Part shown: one piece after another, positions 63,569-64,000 of the stretch
Layout of the letters: each line of letters opens with the position of its first letter
Numbering within the stretch: the stretch's first letter is position 1
Source: Pacificibacter marinus
GTDB taxonomy: Bacteria > Pseudomonadota > Alphaproteobacteria > Rhodobacterales > Rhodobacteraceae
NCBI RefSeq assembly: GCF_018860505.1
Contig: NZ_JAHKPU010000032.1
Location: forward strand, 1 to 64,000
DNA: 64,000 nucleotides
Direction: 5' to 3'
Notes under the pieces: model-generated
What the model was told of the DNA's origin: nothing
The model's input: only the letters and a program-made list of their open reading frames with translations
The model's database searches: none
Position numbers and translations under genes: made by a program

Positions 63569-64000
63569 CAGCTTATCCCCATCATTTTGGCATTGAGCGC
63601 CGTATCTGCACCACTGTCGGCAAAATCATCAAAAGCGCGTTCAGTCACGCGAATGATATGGTCTTTGACAAATTGTGCCCCTTCACGCGCCCCGTCTTCA
63701 GGGTGTTTAAGCGCGCATTCCCATTCGACAACGGCCCAGCCATCAAAATCGATGGCAGCCATTTTTGAAAAGATCGCCCCAAAATCAACCTGACCATCGC
63801 CCAAAGACCGAAAGCGCCCTGCGCGGTCGACCCATGATTGATAGCCACCGTAAACACCTTGACGGCCTGTTGGATTGAACTCGGCATCTTTGACATGGAA
63901 CATACGGATGCGGTCTTTGTAGATATCGATGTTATCAAGGTAATCCATGCATTGCAGAACGTAATGGGACGGATCGTAAAGCATGTTGGCGCGGGCGTGA
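63568..64000 (-). CDS. Sugar phosphate isomerase/epimerase, partial
   Basis: The last 144 codons of an AP endonuclease family 2-type TIM-barrel enzyme are present; the gene continues beyond the window. Visible are NMLYDPSHYVLQCMDYLDNI, the metal-binding MFHVKDAEF and GWAVVEWECALKHPEDGARE. Such enzymes isomerise sugars or act on keto-inositols. It is upstream of the oxidoreductase in the same operon. Confidence 0.88.
   Translation of the reverse strand, partial: HARANMLYDPSHYVLQCMDYLDNIDIYKDRIRMFHVKDAEFNPTGRQGVYGGYQSWVDRAGRFRSLGDGQVDFGAIFSKMAAIDFDGWAVVEWECALKHPEDGAREGAQFVKDHIIRVTERAFDDFADSGADTALNAKMMGIS

Noticed and set aside
1-64000. Prophage or plasmid region
   Set aside because: No integrase, capsid, terminase, replication or partition genes are seen; the mobile content is insertion sequences only.

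Overview
The window looks like chromosomal DNA of a marine alphaproteobacterium of the roseobacter group (Rhodobacteraceae/Roseobacteraceae). This is an inference from gene content: a taurine uptake and transamination cluster with a MocR-type TauR regulator, ETF/ETF-QO linked one-carbon genes, a DUF1127 protein, a DUF849/BKACE enzyme, and IS3-family transposases of a type common in that group. A genus cannot be fixed from the sequence alone.

Layout. 1-5253: an IS3 transposase tail, then a four-gene polyprenol-linked glycan set (GT4, GT2, LPG-synthase-like membrane protein, GT39-like enzyme). 5290-10620: a graveyard of insertion sequences (two IS3 elements, remnants of another DDE transposase, IS5 and IS30) that has also destroyed a DegT/DnrJ aminotransferase next to a sugar transferase. 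10645-12271: two secreted proteins, one of the YHYH family. 12904-13761: a YghU-like glutathione transferase. 13833-21645: a methyl-group oxidation block on the minus strand (dimethylglycine/sarcosine dehydrogenase-like enzyme, EtfB, EtfA, FolD, PurU, ETF-QO) with a divergent LysR regulator. 23091-30465: taurine block (tpa, tauABC, divergent tauR, TSUP exporter). 30606-39836: mostly housekeeping genes (YgiB/YgiC pair, S-formylglutathione hydrolase, DUF1127, alanine dehydrogenase, KdsA, TfoX-C, Ndk, a Slam-like barrel protein, a UDG-fold protein). 40083-43182: a compact cassette of uncharacterised envelope proteins (DUF6152-like, two DUF6644-like membrane proteins, an anchored periplasmic protein). 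43481-55716: a catabolic block (BKACE, SMP-30 lactonase, intradiol dioxygenase, oligopeptide-type ABC transporter, LysR, enoyl-CoA hydratase, FAH hydrolase, SGNH hydrolase). 55888-57780: a decayed sugar ABC transporter, sulfatase and IclR regulator. 57907-64000: a membrane protein and an intact ribose-type sugar ABC operon with an oxidoreductase and a sugar isomerase cut by the window end.

How the genes work together. In the methyl block, an N-methyl dehydrogenase would pass electrons through ETF and ETF-QO to ubiquinone and its formaldehyde unit to tetrahydrofolate; FolD and PurU would then release formate. In the taurine block, TauABC imports taurine, Tpa transaminates it with pyruvate, alanine dehydrogenase (34219-35337) could regenerate pyruvate, and the TSUP protein could export sulfite. 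Xsc, needed to release sulfite, is not in this window.

The most unusual signal is in the IS graveyard. One IS3 copy (6647-8135) is interrupted by at least seven short palindromic inserts, and the neighbouring transposase remnant carries one more. They fall into two structural families: an 11-bp stem with a GGG/CCC loop, and a short hairpin with a 3-nt loop joined to a conserved AATACCCTGCC block. Stem sequences change between copies while pairing is kept. One insert adds about 45 nt to the OrfA frame without breaking it, as Rickettsia palindromic elements do. I did not recognise these as a named repeat family.
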